Shown here in pieces: positions 41,071 to 50,367 of a DNA stretch of 52,813 bases. A program made the position numbers and the translations under genes. This DNA is from a virus. The notes under the pieces are model-generated. The model made no database searches. It saw only the letters and a program-made list of their open reading frames with translations, and was not told the origin of the DNA. The stretch lies in the IMG/VR virus record IMGVR_UViG_3300037502_004181, positions 1-52,813 of that record; one strand, 5' to 3'. How positions within the stretch are numbered: the stretch's first letter is position 1; every line of letters begins with the position of its first letter.

Positions 41071-41564
41071 TACAGTGCCCCTGGAAACAGGGCGCATTGG
41101 GAAGGTGGGTCAAGGATGTAACGCGAGAAGCGCCCTAGGGTAATGTACTCGGCCAGTGTGATATAGAGCCACCTTCGCCAATGCGATGACAGATAGCGCT
41201 GTAAGTTGGCGAATCTCTTAATAGTCGCGCAAGCCGCTAAACAACTTACCATCGCATTACCGGGTGACGCGGTTAACGGTCTGGTATTCGCGGAGTAACG
41301 AGGCGGCGCCGTGAATGCCGATACCGCCTAGAGCTCAAACTGTGAAAGCAGGTTCAAGCTCCACGCAGGCTGGAAGGTCTGCAACTCCCACACTGTATGG
41401 CACATGCAGGCCGCAGAAGTACCGAGCTGTTCCACCAAGCGGTGAGGACTTTTGACCACGGTGAATGTGCAAGCCAAGACTCCGCATAGCACTGGTAGCT
41501 GCGCCAGTGGCGACAGAGCAGCACCATTCTCTTTTAAACCCATCAGACAACACAGGAGAGCACT
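41071..41564 (+). ncRNA. Long untranslated structured segment
   Basis: 494 bases without a supported gene. Strong complementary pairs: TTCGCCAA (41174-41181) with TTGGCGAA (41206-41213); AAGGTGG (41102-41108) with CCACCTT (41169-41175); ACAG/CTGT inside the first; TACCA/TGGTA (41247/41282); GGCGG/CCGCC (41302/41324); ACTGG/CCAGT (41491/41504). GC content is like that of genes, and it is not tRNA- or rRNA-like. Candidate structured RNA; alternatively a decayed gene or packaging/regulatory DNA. Confidence 0.45.
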
Positions 41565-41948
41565 ATGGACGCTCGATTTACCGTACCCGAAAAACGCCTG
41601 CTGCACGCGCTGAAAATAGCGATCCTCAGCTGCCCACCTGGCGCGCTGATGGATTACGCAGCAGTGAAAAATTGCATGAGCTCATTTGAGACTCATTATC
41701 TCACCGGCAACCCAAGCCGAGCATTCCAGCGCACGTTCTGCGACTTCACCGGCTTCATAGTTCACAAAGACGAGCGCATCGCAACGCTGCGGATTAACTA
41801 TCTCGGTCATGCCAAGGTCATGCGCCAGCAGCGGATTGAAGCTGCTTTCGAGCTTACACGCGTTGACCGGCGCCAAGCGTACATTCAGCGACGGATGATG
41901 AGCGCTGATAGGCCGGAAATTCAATTTCAGGAGGTAGCGACATGTTAG
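41565..41948 (+). CDS. Hypothetical phage protein
   Basis: 127 residues, basic, with AGGAG before the ATG. YAAVKNCMSSFETHYLTGNPSRAFQRTF suggests a small helical fold. No family recognised. Overlaps the next start by seven bases. Confidence 0.7.
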   Translation: MDARFTVPEKRLLHALKIAILSCPPGALMDYAAVKNCMSSFETHYLTGNPSRAFQRTFCDFTGFIVHKDERIATLRINYLGHAKVMRQQRIEAAFELTRVDRRQAYIQRRMMSADRPEIQFQEVATC

Positions 41949-42262
41949 GTAATCAAGATGAAGCTAGCAGCGCAAGCAAATTTAGATGCTCAAAATGTTC
42001 AAAGTTCAAACTCCCAGACCCTACGTCTTTTTCTGTTGGTGACAGAGTCAAGTTTATGAGAATCAAGCACGGAGCTAGAAATAGCAGCTTCAGTTCCGTG
42101 TCTGGAAGAATTGTAGCGCTTGATGGTGATGATGCTGTTTTAGTTCGAGTTCGCGGTAAAGATACAAGGGTTTTGCGAACAGGTATCACCCATGAAAATC
42201 AACCAAGCCCTGTAAGTTACGCATTCATTGGAACATGCACCTGCGGAGGTGAATCATGTTAG
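41942..42262 (+). CDS. Hypothetical protein with terminal cysteine pairs
   Basis: 106 residues. CSKCSKF near residue 16 and CTCGGESC at the end could bind one zinc. The middle (VGDRVKFMRI ... GRIVALDGDDAVLVRVRGK) reads as a small beta-barrel, KOW/SH3-like. Role unknown. Confidence 0.68.
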   Translation: MLGNQDEASSASKFRCSKCSKFKLPDPTSFSVGDRVKFMRIKHGARNSSFSSVSGRIVALDGDDAVLVRVRGKDTRVLRTGITHENQPSPVSYAFIGTCTCGGESC

Positions 42263-42585
42263 TCGATGCAAATGCCGCCAGTGATTATCTGACTGACATG
42301 CTGGCCAGCGCCTCTGCAAACGATTCCCTGGAGCAAGAGGCTATTGACGCAAAGGCCGAGTGGATAGCGCGGGCCATTGCGAACGGCGGTGAGGTTGAAG
42401 GTCACGACATAGAAACCGTGCTTGAGACAGTGCTGCCTGAGCCCAAAGCGCTTGAGGCTCTAGCCCAGGTTTTCACGATTGATGATGCGCGCGAGTTCAA
42501 AGCGTTGGTTCAGGTCGAAATTGACCGTGTTGCACATGTGATAGCACCCGACCTTGTGCGCGCAGAACGTGAAGGAGGTTTTTGA
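42256..42585 (+). CDS. Hypothetical acidic phage protein
   Basis: 109 residues, acidic and helical, starting inside the end of the previous gene with GGAGGT upstream. No family recognised. Confidence 0.68.
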   Translation: MLVDANAASDYLTDMLASASANDSLEQEAIDAKAEWIARAIANGGEVEGHDIETVLETVLPEPKALEALAQVFTIDDAREFKALVQVEIDRVAHVIAPDLVRAEREGGF

Positions 42586-42836
42586 TGAAAAACGCAGACA
42601 TGCCAGCAATGCCAGCAGAGTACGATCATAACAAGGAATCGACAGGCAATATTGAGCAGTACACTGGACTCATGAAGCGTGAGGCTTTTGCCATGGCAGC
42701 ATTGCAGGGGCTTTCTGGGGCGCATAACCATGACGGAGAGTGGAGTCACGATTCAAAACTTGTAGCTGGAGTAGCTGTGGAATACGCAGACGCACTACTG
42801 GAAGAACTGGAGCGAACATCATGCAATTCAAACTGA
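42585..42836 (+). CDS. Small hypothetical phage protein
   Basis: 83 residues from the ATG at 42585 (TGATG overlap with the previous stop; GGAGG upstream). MPAMPAEYDHNKESTGNIEQY and LMKREAFAMAALQGL match a small conserved prophage family of unknown role. Confidence 0.7.
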   Translation: MKNADMPAMPAEYDHNKESTGNIEQYTGLMKREAFAMAALQGLSGAHNHDGEWSHDSKLVAGVAVEYADALLEELERTSCNSN

Positions 42837-44050
42837 CATTTGAACCCATGGCCGCGGCAAGAAAAGCTCGTGGCCTGGTCTCTATCAGCTACATAGTTGA
42901 AGCTGATACTCGAGTAAAAGCCGAGTTAATTGCCGTTGAAAATCTGGAGTCTGAGGGTTACGTCCGCACCGACTTCAAGCGCGCAATCAAGTGCACTGAA
43001 GTCGCGCCGGAACCTGCACCAGAGCCAGAGCCTGATGAAACTGAGCTGCCAGCTGCCGCAGTAGCTGACAAGAGTGATTCAAATCAGGAAGCGGCCAATG
43101 ATACCTGGGATAGCTGGGATGACTTTGATCTTGCGCCAATAGCCAATGCCGCTCCGGTTTGGACCATCGAAAGCCTCAACGCCAGGCTGGAGCAACTGAG
43201 GCCAGGTGAAATCCTGATAATCGACAACCTCAGTGACGAGATTTATCACGGCTCAATTGGCGTTAGCTGCAGCAAGATAAAGCTGTTTTTGGAATGCCCT
43301 CAGAAATATCACGCCAAGTACAACCTGGGTATCTGCCGTGAAACTGAAAAAGCGTACTTCGACTTTGGCAAGGCTGCGCACTGCGCACTGCTAGAGCCAT
43401 GGCGTCTAAATGAGTTTTTTATCCGCCAACCGGATGAAATCAAGGTGCGCAATGGCAACAAGTGGGCCGAATGCAAAGCAGCTGCTGAAGCTGCCGGGCA
43501 AACGGTTCTGACAGCTAACCAATGGGATGATGTGCAAATTATCCTCAATGCAGAAAAGCCGAAGGCGCTGCGCGAGCTGATCACAGGTGGCATTTGTGAG
43601 CGCAGCATCTTTAAGCGCGATGAAGAAACCGGCCTGATTATCAAGTGCCGCCCTGACTACACGATTGGCCGTCTTATAACTGACCTTAAAACATGTGCTG
43701 ATGGCGAGCCAAGCACATTCAGTCGCAATGCTAAAAAGCTGGGCTACCACATTCAGGATGCCATGTACTCCGATATTGCTGGCGCTGAAATGTTCGTTTT
43801 CCTTGCTATTGAATCAAGCAGTCCATTCGTTGTGACGGCACCAATAGTGATGGATGCAGACGCCAAGCGCCTTGGATATCTTCAGTACCGCAAAGGCCTG
43901 CGCGGGATCAAGCAATGTATTGATACCGGGGTCTGGCCACCGTACACCACAGACCACGTAAGCGTCAGCCTCAGCCAGTGGGAAAAGCAGCAGCTTGAGT
44001 ACCTCGAAGCTGAATTAATGAATCTCGAACATAAGGACGATGCAGCATGA
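42821..44050 (+). CDS. RecE/exonuclease VIII-like PD-(D/E)XK nuclease
   Basis: 409 residues from the ATG at 42821 (GGAG upstream). The C-terminal 270 residues hold the exonuclease VIII / DUF3799 pattern: SCSKIKLFLECPQKYHAKY, FDFGKAAHCALLEP and the catalytic CRPDY ... ITDLKT. The N-terminal part is acidic and proline-rich. It degrades one strand from dsDNA ends to feed RecT. ATGA overlap with recT. Confidence 0.88.
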   Translation: MQFKLTFEPMAAARKARGLVSISYIVEADTRVKAELIAVENLESEGYVRTDFKRAIKCTEVAPEPAPEPEPDETELPAAAVADKSDSNQEAANDTWDSWDDFDLAPIANAAPVWTIESLNARLEQLRPGEILIIDNLSDEIYHGSIGVSCSKIKLFLECPQKYHAKYNLGICRETEKAYFDFGKAAHCALLEPWRLNEFFIRQPDEIKVRNGNKWAECKAAAEAAGQTVLTANQWDDVQIILNAEKPKALRELITGGICERSIFKRDEETGLIIKCRPDYTIGRLITDLKTCADGEPSTFSRNAKKLGYHIQDAMYSDIAGAEMFVFLAIESSSPFVVTAPIVMDADAKRLGYLQYRKGLRGIKQCIDTGVWPPYTTDHVSVSLSQWEKQQLEYLEAELMNLEHKDDAA

Positions 44051-44976
44051 ACGCATTTAACCACCCGACGCAGCCAAGCAGTATCAGCAATCAAACTCAT
44101 ATGAATGGTGCAGCCAAAGCGCCAACAGTGCAGCCTGCTCGCTTCCTGACACCAAGCAATTATCAGGAGGCATGGCAGATTTCAGAAATGCTGGCTCAAT
44201 CTGAAATGGTACCAAAGGACTATCGTGGTAAACCTGCGAATATCTTGATTGCCATGGCAATGGGTTCTGAGCTTGGATTTCAGCCACTTCAGTCGATTCA
44301 AAACATTGCAGTCATCAACGGCCGCCCATCTGTTTGGGGTGATGCGTTCCGCGCCATGATTGTTGGCTCACCGGATCTGGTGGACTTAAAAGAGTGGTTT
44401 GATGAAAACACACGCACTGCTCACTGTCATATCAAACGCCGCCTTAGTTCTGGCACCGTAGCGGAGTTCAACGGAGCATTCAGCGAACAGGATGCAAAAA
44501 CTGCCAATCTTTGGGGAAAGCAAGGCCCATGGACGCAATACCCACGGAGACAGCAGCAATGGCGAGCCCTGGGTTTTGCAGGTCGTGATGCTTACGCTGA
44601 CAGACTGCGCGGCATTTGGATTGACGCCGAAGCGCAAGACTTGCCGCCTGAAAAGGAGATTAACCCCAAAGAGTTTGCAAAAGACACCAGCATTCGCTGT
44701 GCTCTCGAAGAAGCAAAGCGGGTTATCCCGGAAGAAACTGAAGCTGTATCTGAGCAGGCACCATCGTTAGACAAGTTTCAAGAACTGTGTCTAGCAGTAC
44801 GTGACTGCACAGACATGGAGTCACTCACTGAAGTAAAAGAAGCTGCAATTAAGGCTGGAAATAACGGCGAATTTAACAAGGAGCAAGGTGAACAGCTCAA
44901 GAAAGCGCTAAATAGCCAGCGGTTAAAAATAACAGCTCCGGTCGACACCGAAACAGGCGAAGTAGCGACAGCATAA
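44047..44976 (+). CDS. recT: RecT-family single-strand annealing protein
   Basis: 309 residues. AMAMGSELGFQPLQSIQNIAVINGRP and the WxQYPRRxxQWRALGFAGRDAY region are RecT family hallmarks. A variable C-terminal tail follows. Anneals ssDNA made by the upstream nuclease in phage recombination. Confidence 0.92.
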   Translation: MNAFNHPTQPSSISNQTHMNGAAKAPTVQPARFLTPSNYQEAWQISEMLAQSEMVPKDYRGKPANILIAMAMGSELGFQPLQSIQNIAVINGRPSVWGDAFRAMIVGSPDLVDLKEWFDENTRTAHCHIKRRLSSGTVAEFNGAFSEQDAKTANLWGKQGPWTQYPRRQQQWRALGFAGRDAYADRLRGIWIDAEAQDLPPEKEINPKEFAKDTSIRCALEEAKRVIPEETEAVSEQAPSLDKFQELCLAVRDCTDMESLTEVKEAAIKAGNNGEFNKEQGEQLKKALNSQRLKITAPVDTETGEVATA

Positions 44977-45022
44977 CCTCTACCCATATAGCCAGGCGTA
45001 TGTCGGGCCACAAGGATCACCA

Positions 45023-45595
45023 ATGAAAATCGCATTCTTAGACACAGAAACCACGGGTCTTCCAGATTGGAAGTCACCAAGCGACGCAGAACACCAGCCG
45101 CACCTTGTACAGTTGGCCTGCATTCTAGCCGATGACCAAACAGGCGAAACGCTCGAGAAGTTTGAAGTGATAGTGAAGCCTGACGGCTGGATCATCCCTG
45201 ACGAAGTTGCTGCTATCCACGGTATTACCACTGAGCGAGCTCTCGCCGAAGGCGTCCCGGAACGCGATGCGCTGGACAAACTGCTTGAACTGGTGAGCAA
45301 AGCGGATAAGCGCGGCGCCCACAACAAGACATTCGATCAACGCATTATTCGCATTGGGCTCAAGCGTTACGGCTACAGCGAAGAAGTCCAAGAAGCCTGG
45401 GCGCAGAAGGACGACTTTGAATGCACCATGCGCCTTTTTCAGAAGAAGTTTGGAGGCAAAAGTACTGCGTTGTCCAAGTGCTTTGAACAGCTGACCGGAA
45501 AGACGCTGGAAGATGCGCACACCGCCATGGCTGACACCAAGGCGTGTATGGAAGTTTACTTTTCACTTAACGACAACCAAGGCACCCCAGCCTAA
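45023..45595 (+). CDS. DnaQ-like 3'-5' exonuclease (DEDDh)
   Basis: 190 residues. Exo I FLDTETTGL (D7, E9), Exo II AHNKTFDQRII, Exo III HTAMADTKAC give a complete DEDDh set. Third member of the recombination group; it may trim ends or act in repair. AAGGATC before the ATG. Confidence 0.9.
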   Translation: MKIAFLDTETTGLPDWKSPSDAEHQPHLVQLACILADDQTGETLEKFEVIVKPDGWIIPDEVAAIHGITTERALAEGVPERDALDKLLELVSKADKRGAHNKTFDQRIIRIGLKRYGYSEEVQEAWAQKDDFECTMRLFQKKFGGKSTALSKCFEQLTGKTLEDAHTAMADTKACMEVYFSLNDNQGTPA

Positions 45596-45711
45596 CCCAC
45601 CACAAGCCCGGCTCTTGGCCGGGCGACACCTCACAACAACTGCATATCAGAGTGCGCTCACAATCGAGTGCGCTGCGCTATGTATTTGTCTATTGCAGCA
45701 AGGAGCAATCA

Positions 45712-46890
45712 ATGACTGAGAAAACCACCCTGCCTGTACCATTTGAGGAAATCACCGAAGCCAAAGCCGTCGAACTGGGCCCCAAACTTTACTCGGTAGC
45801 AGGCGCACTGGACGCCTACTTTGAACACATCCGCACCGAAGCCACCAGCGAAGTGCCGGACTTAACAACCAAAAAAGGCCGCGACCGCATCGCTTCACTG
45901 TCAGCACAGGTAAGCCGCAGCAAGACAGCCATTGAAAAACCCGGCCGCGCCTACCTCAAGCACATCAAGGAATCGGTAAAGCCGGTCGAAACCAACCTGC
46001 GAAGTTTTGTCAATGGATGCGACCAGCTGCGCGATGACGTGCGCAAGCCTTTGACTGACTGGGAAGAAGAACAGAAAGCCAGAGCCCAGCGGCTACAAGC
46101 CATGGTCGATGAGTTTGGCGATCAAGTGCAGTCTATGCGCCAGACGCTGCTCAGTATCGACGTCCACGAGCGTGAAGCGTTTATCGACGAGATCATTGCA
46201 GAGGTACAAGAAACCCCTGTGGATGAGTCATTTGAAGATTTTCAAGAGGCCGGTCAACAGGCGAAGGACGCAGCACTGCGTGACCTGCGGCAATCTCTTG
46301 AAGTCGCGATCATTGAGTCAGACAAAGCTCGAAAAGCCGAGGAAGAAGCCGAGGCACAACGCCAGCGCGAAATCAAAGAAGCTGCCGACAAGGCAGCTGC
46401 TGATGAAAGGGCCAAGGCCGAAGCGGATAAAGTCGAGCGCGAGCGACAAGAACAGCTGGCAAATGAGCACCGAATGACCGCAGATGCGGCCATTACCAAC
46501 CTCACAGACAAGCTATCGCAAATAGGTAGCATCAAAACTCGGGTCGATGCCTCGGCGTTTTATCAGGCTATTGCAGGGGCTGACTTCACTATCGGAACAG
46601 GCCAAGAGTCCGGGCGAGTACTGGATGCTTACGACAAGGTTTATGACGCAGCTCAAGCCAAGTTAGACGAGCTTACAAAGGCCGAGGAAGAATCAGCGCG
46701 CCAAGCTGAAGCTGAGCGCTTGCAGCGTGATGAAGAAGAACGCAGAGCATCAAACGTAGCTCACCGCAAGGCTGTAAACAACGATGTGCTGAGCAAGCTC
46801 AAAGCGCTTGGACTCGATGAACAGACTGCCAAGATGGTAATCACCGCGGCAGCCAAGGAAGAGACTGGCGCCCTTAAGATGATTTACTGA
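45712..46890 (+). CDS. Coiled-coil phage protein
   Basis: 392 residues from the ATG at 45712 (AAGGAG upstream). Long coiled coil, heavily Glu/Lys/Ala, around residues 110-265, with globular ends; PVPFEEITEAKAVELGPKLYSVAGALDAYF near the start. Similar proteins accompany RecT or Gam modules in other prophages, to my recollection. Function not known. Confidence 0.75.
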   Translation: MTEKTTLPVPFEEITEAKAVELGPKLYSVAGALDAYFEHIRTEATSEVPDLTTKKGRDRIASLSAQVSRSKTAIEKPGRAYLKHIKESVKPVETNLRSFVNGCDQLRDDVRKPLTDWEEEQKARAQRLQAMVDEFGDQVQSMRQTLLSIDVHEREAFIDEIIAEVQETPVDESFEDFQEAGQQAKDAALRDLRQSLEVAIIESDKARKAEEEAEAQRQREIKEAADKAAADERAKAEADKVERERQEQLANEHRMTADAAITNLTDKLSQIGSIKTRVDASAFYQAIAGADFTIGTGQESGRVLDAYDKVYDAAQAKLDELTKAEEESARQAEAERLQRDEEERRASNVAHRKAVNNDVLSKLKALGLDEQTAKMVITAAAKEETGALKMIY

Positions 46891-46898
46891 GGATTGCC

Positions 46899-47078
46899 AT
46901 GCAACATCAAAAGACAAAGCCGCAGCCACTGCCAGATGGAAGTATCCATTTAGGCAAGGCTGTTATATGCGCCACAAGCACCGGCGACTGGATAGCACCA
47001 GGGCGCCGGGTAATCACTGACAGAGCCACAGCTGTTGAAGTGGCTCGACGCATGCACAGGATGATGTGCAAGGAGTAA
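46899..47078 (+). CDS. Small basic phage protein
   Basis: 59 residues (ATG 46899, TAA 47076-47078), eight bases after the coiled-coil gene, with GAGG upstream. Contains ICATSTGDWIAPGRRVITD and a helix ending in MHRMMCKE. No family recognised; kept because of the tight spacing and ribosome site. Confidence 0.6.
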   Translation: MQHQKTKPQPLPDGSIHLGKAVICATSTGDWIAPGRRVITDRATAVEVARRMHRMMCKE

Positions 47079-47082
47079 TCCG

Positions 47083-47262
47083 ATGTCACCACTTGATGAA
47101 GCTTTTGGTCGCCGGGTTGGCGGCTTCAATAATAGACACGCTCTGGGCGACATGCGACAGTCCGCTGAAGTCCATCAAACTCAACTGAAACGCGGCCAGG
47201 TTCGCCGGCGGATCGAAGATATTCTCGAAGACCGCGAGCTCAATAAGCAATTAGAGATATAG
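47083..47262 (+). CDS. Small basic helical phage protein
   Basis: 59 residues (ATG 47083, TAG 47260-47262) with AAGGAG upstream in the end of the previous gene, four bases away. Arg-rich helix KRGQVRRRIEDILEDRELNKQ. No family recognised. Confidence 0.6.
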   Translation: MSPLDEAFGRRVGGFNNRHALGDMRQSAEVHQTQLKRGQVRRRIEDILEDRELNKQLEI

Positions 47263-47270
47263 GAGGCAGA

Positions 47271-47861
47271 ATGAAAGTAACCCCTATTAAATTCAACACC
47301 GAAATGATGGATGCCATCATTGCCGGCCGCAAGTCACAAGCTCGCTTACTTGTTAATCCAAAGATTGTTTCGTTCATCGAATTTATGGGCGGTAGCGATG
47401 AAGAAAACTCCAGTTTTGATTTTGTCGGGCTCAGACATGGGGAATGGGAAAGTGACGACGGGACTGTTTGGGGCCCTGAATGGCTTGTTTACTGCACCGA
47501 ATATCCTGAAGAAGGCGTGGTGCCTGTTGGAAGTCTTTACGGCGCCATTGGTGACCAGTTGCTTGCTACTGACGGTGAGCGCAACACCACAATTGAAATA
47601 GCTGGTTTCCGAGTCGAGCGCTTACAGGATATCAGTGAGCAAGATGCAATTGCTGAAGGTGTTTTAGCCGATGAAGATCCCTATTGGATTCCTTCTTTTA
47701 ACGATCCAGACAGTGGTGGCAGGCCATCATTTAAAAAGTCTTTTGAATACCTTTGGTCATCAATTTACAGCGATGTTGGCTGGCATTCAAACCCTTGGGT
47801 ATGGGTAATCGAGTTCAAGGTGTTGACAACTAACGGTGTCATTGGGGAGGAGACAGCATGA
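47271..47861 (+). CDS. ASCH-like phage protein
   Basis: 196 residues. Opening IKFNTEMMDAIIAGRKSQARLL and later GAIGDQLLATD, RVERLQDISEQDAIAEGV and SNPWVWVIEFK follow the prophage ASCH-superfamily pattern (RNA- or modified-base-binding fold). GGAGG before the ATG. The usual KTQTRR is KSQARL here. Confidence 0.8.
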   Translation: MKVTPIKFNTEMMDAIIAGRKSQARLLVNPKIVSFIEFMGGSDEENSSFDFVGLRHGEWESDDGTVWGPEWLVYCTEYPEEGVVPVGSLYGAIGDQLLATDGERNTTIEIAGFRVERLQDISEQDAIAEGVLADEDPYWIPSFNDPDSGGRPSFKKSFEYLWSSIYSDVGWHSNPWVWVIEFKVLTTNGVIGEETA

Positions 47862-48178
47862 CCAAACCGCGCCAAATGAACTACCTGCTTCCTGGCGGAG
47901 AATCGGAAAAGCGCTTTGAGCTGTTGCTTTCACGCACCAAGATCCGCTCTGAGGCCGTCATTGGCGCACTGCGTGAAATATACGTCAATGGGCTGCCACA
48001 GGAGAGAGCAGCGGCACGGTTCGGACTCGATAAAAGCAACCTGTCACGCGACATGAGCAAGCTCGAAGAAGTAGCCGCAACGGTTGAGGCTATCAAAGAG
48101 ATTGATTACTGCCACCTCAGTGAGCGCAAGATTCTGCGCGTTCCAGTCCCACAAGTTAAATCCATTCCAGTTAAATAA
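47858..48178 (+). CDS. PapB/FocB-like transcriptional regulator
   Basis: 106 residues with an HTH, VNGLPQERAAARFGLDKSNLSRDMSKLE, of the adhesin-biosynthesis regulator family; LLPGGESEKRFELLLSRTKIRSEAV precedes it. ATGA overlap with the ASCH-like gene. A 14-bp perfect palindrome, GTCAGTTAACTGAC, at 48185-48198 right after the gene is a possible binding site. Confidence 0.78.
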   Translation: MTKPRQMNYLLPGGESEKRFELLLSRTKIRSEAVIGALREIYVNGLPQERAAARFGLDKSNLSRDMSKLEEVAATVEAIKEIDYCHLSERKILRVPVPQVKSIPVK

Positions 48179-48221
48179 ATTCAAGTCAGTTAACTGACAA
48201 CTTTCAACAAGGATTTACCGA

Positions 48222-49136
48222 ATGAACAACTATGCCCGCCGCTTGGCTGAGCTGAAGGCGAAGCCTTGCCATTTACTCAAAGAGGTCGGTGACCAATGGC
48301 GCACACCGGATGAACTGTACTGGGGGATATTCGCTAAGTTTGGCCCGTTCATCCTCGATATATTCACCGACGGCGACAATGCTAAATGCCCTAACTTCTA
48401 CACAGTTGAAGATAACGCCCTCACCCAAGACTGGACCAAAGACCTAGCTGGCGGCAAAGGCTTCGCTAACCCTCCATACTCGCGCTCAAGCTATGAGGAT
48501 GAGCAGGCTGTCACCGGCATGCGCAACATCATCGCCAAGTCTATCGAGGAACGTGCCAAGGGTGCCAAGTTCGTCTACCTCATCAAGTCGGCCACATCAG
48601 AGGTTTGGTGGCCAGAGGATGCCGATCACATCTGTTTCATCCGTGGACGCATCAGCTTTGACCTGCCTACATGGTTCAAGCCAGCCAACAAGAAGCAAGA
48701 ATCATCAAGCGCCGGATTCGCCTGCGCAATTGCGGTATTCGATAAGACCTGGCGCGGCGAGCGTATGAGCTATGTCAATCGCGACGACCTACTGCGCGAC
48801 GGCCAAGTAATGCTCGATATGATTGCTGCGGCGGCCGAGAAAAAAGCCTCAACCTGCATCACTGGTACAATTGAAACGCGACCGAATGATTCAGCGCCAG
48901 GCACTAGAATCGACCAGCAAGTCGATATGGAGAAACAGATATCACAAGCAGAAAACAACGTCTGGTCTGCAGAGGTCAAGGAGCTAGTTGAGGCTGCTTT
49001 GGATATTGAACCATGCGAGCCAACAGACAGCTTTTATCAGGCTCTGTGCTTTATAGCTAACGAGCGATTGCTGTCGCAATGTGGCAAGCAAGAGATTGTC
49101 AGTTATCTTGTTACCCATCTAAAGGAGGCAGCATGA
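48222..49136 (+). CDS. Phage DNA N6-adenine methyltransferase (Dam-type)
   Basis: 304 residues. QWRTPDELYWGIFAKFGPF, LDIFTDGDNAKCPNFYT and catalytic FANPPYS place it in the phage N-6-adenine methyltransferase family (PF05869 type). About 110 C-terminal residues beyond the methylase are not recognised. Might protect phage DNA from restriction or regulate it; the site is not shown. Confidence 0.88.
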   Translation: MNNYARRLAELKAKPCHLLKEVGDQWRTPDELYWGIFAKFGPFILDIFTDGDNAKCPNFYTVEDNALTQDWTKDLAGGKGFANPPYSRSSYEDEQAVTGMRNIIAKSIEERAKGAKFVYLIKSATSEVWWPEDADHICFIRGRISFDLPTWFKPANKKQESSSAGFACAIAVFDKTWRGERMSYVNRDDLLRDGQVMLDMIAAAAEKKASTCITGTIETRPNDSAPGTRIDQQVDMEKQISQAENNVWSAEVKELVEAALDIEPCEPTDSFYQALCFIANERLLSQCGKQEIVSYLVTHLKEAA

Positions 49137-49360
49137 AAAACAAACTGATAGACCTCAATAACCATCTATTCGCCCAGCTTGAGCGCCTGAATGATGAAGA
49201 TCTGAAAGGCGATGAACTGCAAGCTGAGATAAACCGCTCCAAGGCCGTTAGCGGTGTTGCAACACAGATAATTGGAAACGCCCGTCTCGCACTCGATGCG
49301 CAGATTGCTGCCAGTGACATGGGTATCAGGCAGGAAGGTTTACCTAAAATGCTGGAGTAA
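49133..49360 (+). CDS. Small conserved phage protein
   Basis: 75 residues from the ATG at 49133, which forms ATGA with the methylase stop (AAAGGAGG upstream). ELQAEINRSKAVSGVATQIIGNARLALDA matches a small conserved helical family found beside methylase or HNH genes in prophages. Function unknown. Confidence 0.75.
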   Translation: MKNKLIDLNNHLFAQLERLNDEDLKGDELQAEINRSKAVSGVATQIIGNARLALDAQIAASDMGIRQEGLPKMLE

Positions 49361-49365
49361 TCAAA

Positions 49366-50163
49366 ATGAGCCGGTTTATATACACCGAACCTATGATTGA
49401 GTTCTTGAAAGTCACATACCCTGAATGCTCTATTGCTGACACGGCAAGGCTATTCAACTACGCATTTGGCACCAGCAAGAGCGAGAAGGAAATAAAGTCT
49501 TGCATCAAGAATCATGGCATCAAGTGCGGCAGAGTTACCGGCAGCATCAACAAGGGTAAGCTGCGCCTGTTTACTCGAGAGCAATTCGAATGGGTAGAGG
49601 AAAACTATAAGCAGCTATCGCTTCCTCAGTTAACTGAAGCCTTTAACCTAAAATTCGGTACTGAGAGAACCGAAAAGCAGATACGGTCATTTACCCGCAA
49701 CCACGGCATAAAAAGCGGTCGCACTGGCCGTTTCGAGAAAGGTTCCGATTCATGGAATAAAGGAATGAAGGGGTGGCAAGCAGGAGGTAACGCGAAGAAA
49801 ACTCAGTTCAAGAAAGGAATCATCCCACTAAACCACAGGCCAGTAGGCAGTGAACGGGTCAATGTTGATGGCTATATCGAGATAAAAGTTTCAGAGCCAA
49901 ACAAGTGGCGTCTGAAACATCGTGTTGTTTGGGAGCATCACAACCAACAAATTCAGCCTGGACAGATGATCTGGTTCAGGGATAACGACCCCAAAAATTG
50001 CAGCATTGATAACCTGATGCTTGTCACTAGAGCTCAGCATGCAGTGGTTAATAAGCTCGGTCTCCAGTGCGCCACACAGGATTTAAAGGAAACTGCGGTT
50101 TTGCTTGCTGACATAACTATGGCGGCCACAAGACGCAAGAATTCAAGGTGTGGCCCAAGTTAA
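49366..50163 (+). CDS. HNH endonuclease with duplicated DNA-binding repeats
   Basis: 265 residues. Two related N-terminal repeats (near 8-55 and 67-117; ...EKEIKSCIKNHGIKCGR and ...EKQIRSFTRNHGIKSGR) look like tandem DNA-binding units. The C-terminal HNH nuclease has KHRVVWEHHN, IWFRDNDPKNCSIDNLMLV. Probably a free-standing homing-type endonuclease. Confidence 0.85.
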   Translation: MSRFIYTEPMIEFLKVTYPECSIADTARLFNYAFGTSKSEKEIKSCIKNHGIKCGRVTGSINKGKLRLFTREQFEWVEENYKQLSLPQLTEAFNLKFGTERTEKQIRSFTRNHGIKSGRTGRFEKGSDSWNKGMKGWQAGGNAKKTQFKKGIIPLNHRPVGSERVNVDGYIEIKVSEPNKWRLKHRVVWEHHNQQIQPGQMIWFRDNDPKNCSIDNLMLVTRAQHAVVNKLGLQCATQDLKETAVLLADITMAATRRKNSRCGPS

Positions 50164-50241
50164 TCGGCCAACATCTTACCTGCGCTGATCACTTTCTTTC
50201 TCATAAAACCACCTGAAACCAAACCAAACATGGAGGGCCCT

Positions 50242-50367
50242 ATGCGCATCGACAAACGTGAAACCGACAGAGGATTGCATGCGATAGCCTGCATTATAGC
50301 CTCTGTCATTCTCGGCGCGCTGGTGCTCGCCTTTCACTTCCTTATGGGGGATATACCATGGATATGA
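50242..50367 (+). CDS. Small membrane protein
   Basis: 41 residues (GGAGGG before the ATG) with a single hydrophobic span, AIACIIASVILGALVLAFHF. It overlaps the next start. Small and so uncertain, but the ribosome site is good. Confidence 0.55.
   Translation: MRIDKRETDRGLHAIACIIASVILGALVLAFHFLMGDIPWI

Noticed and set aside
41341-41365. T-loop-like GGTTCAAGCTCC suggesting a tRNA
   Set aside because: The flanking bases do not form a 5-bp T stem, and no anticodon arm or acceptor stem is found.
41328-41606. Minus-strand frames in the second untranslated segment
   Set aside because: No ribosome sites, no family resemblance, and they run into the start of the plus-strand gene at 41565.
45600-45630. 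GCCCGGC/GCCGGGC hairpin after the DnaQ-like gene as a terminator
   Set aside because: No T run follows on either side, so I did not list it.
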